From assembly GCA_964035795.1 (NCBI GenBank), contig OZ038325.1:7710796-7774795 (forward strand): 64,000 nt of DNA, in the 5' to 3' direction. This document shows positions 63,001 through 64,000 of this stretch, piece by piece. Position numbers and translations under genes: made by a program. Source of the stretch: Pterobdella sp. o SKG-2022. Lineage: Eukaryota; Annelida; Clitellata; Hirudinida; Piscicolidae. Position 1 is the first letter of the stretch, and the number at the start of each line of letters is the position of its first letter. Below the pieces are notes generated by a model, which was given only the letters and a program-made list of their open reading frames with translations, was not told the origin of the DNA and made no database searches.

Positions 63001-63545
63001 GCAACGTAAACTCACAGATAATGCTAACACAGTGGTCGATATTGCTAAGGTTAAACTTTAATGTTAATGGTATGATTATTGAAAATGAATATTATTGGTT
63101 AGTTTTATTTAATAAAAAACTAAATTTTTAGTAAAATTTTGAGCTGTTTTGAAAAAATTATTACTTTTTGAACGTGTTTTTTTAACTTTCACATATATAC
63201 ATATATAACTTTTTATTTAATTAATTTGATTTTTTAGCTAACATTTATGATGAGGCTAAAAATTATTGCTTTGGTTTTCCCTAAATGTACAAAAAGTCCT
63301 CTTATTTGATGTTTTTCATTGCAAAAAATGTATCTACTATACAAAATTCATGTTCAAAAACATAAGATGTCTCACACAAACTTATAAAAGCACCACAAAT
63401 CCAGTCACAGTCCAACCTACAAGAGATGATGGTTGAGATGAGTAGCAGACAAGCCGAGACTGAGGAGAACTTCGTCAAAATATCATCCCAGCTAGCCAAC
63501 ATTGAAGTCTGCTTCTGTATAATCAATAAACTGTGGTGTAGTTAA
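42055..63545 (+). CDS. KCNN: Small-conductance Ca2+-activated K+ channel (SK/KCNN family), 12 exons
   Basis: SK channels open when bound calmodulin senses cytosolic Ca2+; they carry K+ out through the plasma membrane and produce after-hyperpolarisation. Exons joined by phase are 42055-43917, 45019-45132, 52682-52777, 54440-54643, 54965-55121, 57305-57440, 58972-59107, 60105-60215, 61838-61896, 62090-62158, 62980-63049 and 63405-63545, giving 1051 residues. A disordered N-terminus (1 to about 605) is followed by the VGFRLGKRK motif, S1 about 633-652, S2 664-686, S3 710-727, S4 778-803, S5 826-848, the pore with SVGYGD at 879-884, S6 about 893-918, a calmodulin-binding domain about 915-1005 and a short coiled coil. 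The SK hallmark segments ([67 protein letters not shown]) are all present. ATG 42055 follows an in-frame TAA at 42043. The N-terminus is much longer and the C-terminus shorter than in the vertebrate proteins as I know them. Upstream noncoding exons were not identified. Confidence 0.95.
43918..45018 (+). other. KCNN: SK intron 1
   Basis: AT-rich, then C/A/T-rich with a degenerate CCAT tract in the last 330 bases before the S1 exon. No other feature was seen. Confidence 0.75.
44690..45000. repeat. Degenerate (CCAT)n / (ATCC)n tract before SK exon 2
   Basis: Repeated cattcatccatccat and caccca motifs form a long pyrimidine/A-rich lead into the 3' splice site at 45018. The open frame across it is repeat-driven and not counted as coding. 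Confidence 0.85.
45019..45132 (+). CDS. KCNN: SK channel exon 2: S1
   Basis: The exon is phase 0 at both ends, between actcacag and gtacaact. It encodes [19 protein letters not shown] and continues [12 protein letters not shown], which is S1 of SK channels. It is preceded by about 300 bases of degenerate CCAT/ATCC repeats. Confidence 0.93.
49676..49778. repeat. (AAT)n / AAAATAA tract
   Basis: Imperfect AAT repeats with A-run interruptions, within SK intron 2. Confidence 0.9.
50098..50170 (+). repeat. Dispersed repeat family R, copy 2
   Basis: The copy carries taatgtaagccagatttaca, aaaagcttcgtg, tttattgaac and gggtttgttgacctt, in the same order as the copies at 12265 and 51625 but more diverged. 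Confidence 0.5.
50985..51080. repeat. (TTA)n microsatellite
   Basis: About 31 near-perfect TTA units in SK intron 2. Confidence 0.97.
51625..51714 (-). repeat. Dispersed repeat family R, copy 3 (inverted)
   Basis: The reverse complement reads gatcacttgataatgtaagc, tagcattacaaaaagcttcg, tttaataaatactttgtgtt and tccttact, closely matching the copy at 12265. This is the best-preserved pair of the family. Confidence 0.6.
52682..52777 (+). CDS. KCNN: SK channel exon 3: S2
   Basis: The exon is phase 0 at both ends, between cacacag and gttcaatt. It encodes [20 protein letters not shown] and continues [12 protein letters not shown], the S2 segment. The preceding intron is 7.5 kb. Confidence 0.93.
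52778..54439 (+). other. KCNN: SK intron 3
   Basis: AT-rich with a poly-A run at about 53529. No exon or repeat of note. Confidence 0.65.
54440..54643 (+). CDS. KCNN: SK channel exon 4: S3 and start of S3-S4 loop
   Basis: The acceptor is ctccacag. The exon encodes [17 protein letters not shown]3 ([15 protein letters not shown]) and NRTFFW, then an extracellular loop. Donor gttagc at 54644 (phase 0) joins in frame to the acceptor before 54965. An earlier donor, gtgtgagc at 54591 (phase 1), is an in-frame alternative when paired with the acceptor before 54990. Confidence 0.9.
54644..54964 (+). other. KCNN: SK intron 4 (S3-S4 loop)
   Basis: A short 321-base intron, G/T-rich at the donor and C/A/T-rich at the acceptor, flanked by an alternative donor and acceptor pair. 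Confidence 0.75.
54965..55121 (+). CDS. KCNN: SK channel exon 5: S4
   Basis: The acceptor is ccaacag and the donor gtgagttt (phase 1). The exon starts with [12 protein letters not shown], which carries an N-L-T glycosylation sequon in the S3-S4 loop. It continues [20 protein letters not shown] and FTDASSRSI, the S4 segment and S4-S5 linker. Confidence 0.93.
55122..57304 (+). other. KCNN: SK intron 5
   Basis: The first 250 bases are strongly G/T-rich (ggttgggag and ggttggttcag motifs), which produces a chance open frame. The last 100 bases are strongly C/A-rich. A short AAT tract lies at 56360-56400. No exon was seen. Confidence 0.7.
57305..57440 (+). CDS. KCNN: SK channel exon 6: S4-S5 linker and S5
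   Basis: The acceptor is acacacag. The exon encodes [38 protein letters not shown] and MMRACEG. The donor GTAGAT at 57441 leaves phase 2, which matches the pore exon and rebuilds the ACE-x-YHD junction known in SK channels. Confidence 0.93.
57441..58971 (+). other. KCNN: SK intron 6
   Basis: G/T-rich after the donor and C/A/T-rich before the pore exon, with repeated ttctattaataccaaccaatc-type units at about 58660-58970. These form a degenerate roughly 45-60-bp repeat leading into the acceptor. Confidence 0.6.
58972..59107 (+). CDS. KCNN: SK channel exon 7: pore loop with GYGD selectivity filter
   Basis: The acceptor is caaacag and the donor gtatgg (phase 0). The exon encodes [20 protein letters not shown] and then [17 protein letters not shown], the K+ selectivity filter and outer pore, plus the start of S6 (ISVLSGVM). 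Confidence 0.96.
59108..60104 (+). other. KCNN: SK intron 7
   Basis: AT-rich. The reverse complement of about 59355-59380 contains ggtatcgattcccgg, resembling a tRNA B box, but no A box was found. Confidence 0.55.
60105..60215 (+). CDS. KCNN: SK channel exon 8: S6 and proximal calmodulin-binding domain
   Basis: The exon is phase 0 at both ends, between acacag and gtgagagg. It encodes [20 protein letters not shown] and [17 protein letters not shown], the inner S6 gate and the start of the calmodulin-binding domain. A telomere-like 42-bp repeat begins about 20 bases after the donor. Confidence 0.95.
60216..61837 (+). other. KCNN: SK intron 8
   Basis: It starts with the telomere-like repeat and continues as T-rich sequence. 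Nothing else was recognised. Confidence 0.65.
60239..60364 (+). repeat. Telomere-like minisatellite, 3 x 42-bp higher-order repeat
   Basis: Degenerate TTAGGG hexamers (TAAGAG TTAGGG TAAAGG and four further hexamers) form a seven-hexamer unit repeated at 60239, 60281 and 60323. The G-rich strand is the sense strand. It begins 20 bases after an SK splice donor. Confidence 0.92.
61838..61896 (+). CDS. KCNN: SK channel exon 9: calmodulin-binding domain
   Basis: This 59-nt exon is placed after tttaaag so that [19 protein letters not shown] keeps the family spacing. It starts in phase 0 and leaves in phase 2 at donor gttatt. A competing acceptor six bases downstream (ctcaag) would remove two residues. 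Confidence 0.88.
62090..62158 (+). CDS. KCNN: SK channel exon 10: calmodulin-binding domain
   Basis: This 69-nt exon runs from ccaaag to gtgatt, phase 2 at both ends. It encodes [20 protein letters not shown] and IH, which match the conserved calmodulin-contact helix of SK channels. Confidence 0.9.
62159..62979 (+). other. KCNN: SK intron 10
   Basis: Begins with tatatatacgtatatatg-type repeats (two related copies of a gtgattaactatatatat unit at about 62159 and 62230, the second reading gtgagtaacc). The rest is AT-rich without features. Confidence 0.55.
62980..63049 (+). CDS. KCNN: SK channel exon 11: end of calmodulin-binding domain
   Basis: The exon runs from acgcag to gttaaa, entering in phase 2 and leaving in phase 0. 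It encodes [20 protein letters not shown] and IAK, the conserved EQRKL helix at the end of the domain. Confidence 0.92.
63235..63385 (+). repeat. Dispersed repeat family D, copy 3
   Basis: The copy contains gctaacatttatgatgaggc, then aaattattgct, ctaaatgtacaaaaag, tatttgatgtttttcattgc and aagatgtctc, in the same order as copy 1 at 5030-5160. It ends about 20 bases before the acceptor of the last SK exon. Confidence 0.55.
63405..63545 (+). CDS. KCNN: SK channel exon 12: C-terminal coiled coil and stop
   Basis: The acceptor is atccag. The exon encodes [20 protein letters not shown] and [14 protein letters not shown], a short amphipathic coiled coil, then the divergent end [12 protein letters not shown] and TAA at 63543. 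AATAAA motifs lie at 63552, only seven bases past the stop, and at 63953. The second is a more usual distance for a polyadenylation signal. Confidence 0.85.
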   Translation, partial: SQSNLQEMMVEMSSRQAETEENFVKISSQLANIEVCFCIINKLWCS

Positions 63546-64000
63546 CTATGGAATAAATAAATTATTATTTAAATAATCAGTGTTATTATATACTCTATAA
63601 ACTGATATTTATTCAGTCATAAAATCAATAAATTTAGTATTCCTTAATTAATTAGTGTTAAGGTATAGCCAATCAACTGCGGTTTGTCTAATTAATTAGT
63701 CTATTGATATAATCAATAGAAAGGCTTTTTAATTATCTTTCCATTGGTTCTTAGTGTAAATTTTTCAGTAGTTCTGGTTTATTGAGTGTTATAAAAGCGT
63801 ATGTAGAAACTGTGCTAATGTGTTTGATTGAGGATTTCCATGGTACCCAAGGAAGAGAATTTAGTGACATTTGTATTGATTCACTTTTAAGCACCATTTT
63901 GAAGTGGTTTTATGGCTTCTTGACAAAAACTGATGACCAACTTAGATATATAAATAAAATATCAAGAAATTGTTAACCATATTTTTTATTATTTATTAGG
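63546..64000 (+). other. SK 3' flank with an unassigned open frame
   Basis: After strong acceptor-like ttttcag at 63768 an open frame runs to a TAA at 63974, with balanced composition (ETVLMCLIEDFHGTQGREF, then DICIDSLLSTILKWFYGFL). I do not recognise it. It could be an exon of a downstream gene, an alternative SK 3' exon or chance. AATAAA occurs at 63552 and 63953. Confidence 0.3.

Overview
This is animal (metazoan) nuclear DNA. It is very AT-rich, at a rough visual estimate about three quarters A+T. Small GT-AG exons sit in long, repeat-laden introns, with tRNA-derived SINEs, microsatellites and one 200-N assembly gap. The two main genes belong to animal-specific families. The Asn/Gln/His-rich protein tails and the base composition would fit an AT-rich invertebrate such as a flatworm, but no sequence seen here fixes the phylum.

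Layout, all on the + strand. (1) 1365-38976 holds the 3' part of a gene for a single-pass immunoglobulin-superfamily adhesion receptor. Its Ig domains resemble Ig1-Ig5 of the L1CAM/neuroglian and contactin families. I joined 15 exons by splice phase into one 867-residue partial frame: half of Ig1, Ig2 to Ig5, a Thr-rich stalk, a transmembrane helix and a long low-complexity cytoplasmic tail. The 5' exons lie upstream of the window. (2) Inside the largest intron of that gene, on the same strand, lies a diphosphoinositol-polyphosphate-phosphohydrolase-like Nudix sequence (13380-14281). Its Nudix box is intact, but it has no in-frame ATG and a one-base frameshift, so it is probably a decayed retrocopy or nested gene. 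(3) 38977-42054 is intergenic and carries one SINE. (4) 42055-63545 is a small-conductance Ca2+-activated K+ (SK/KCNN) channel gene. Twelve exons join in phase into a 1051-residue protein with S1-S6, the GYGD pore motif, the calmodulin-binding domain and a C-terminal coiled coil, behind a disordered N-terminus of about 600 residues.

The rest is intron or spacer: a (TAC)n tract of about 955 bp, a (TAA)n field of about 800 bp that ends close to a 3' splice site, (TA)n next to the gap, a 3 x 42-bp telomere-like higher-order repeat just after an SK splice donor, three copies of a tRNA-Ile-derived SINE with an ATTAC tail, and two further dispersed repeat families.

The two main genes do not form a pathway, although both would suit excitable or neural cells (adhesion and after-hyperpolarisation). 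The most unusual observations are the adhesion receptor with no Ig6 or fibronectin repeats, the loss of both canonical cysteines in its Ig4, the frame-preserving alternative splice pair in the SK S3-S4 loop, and the opposite base composition of the two ends of most introns (G/T-rich after donors, C/A-rich before acceptors).
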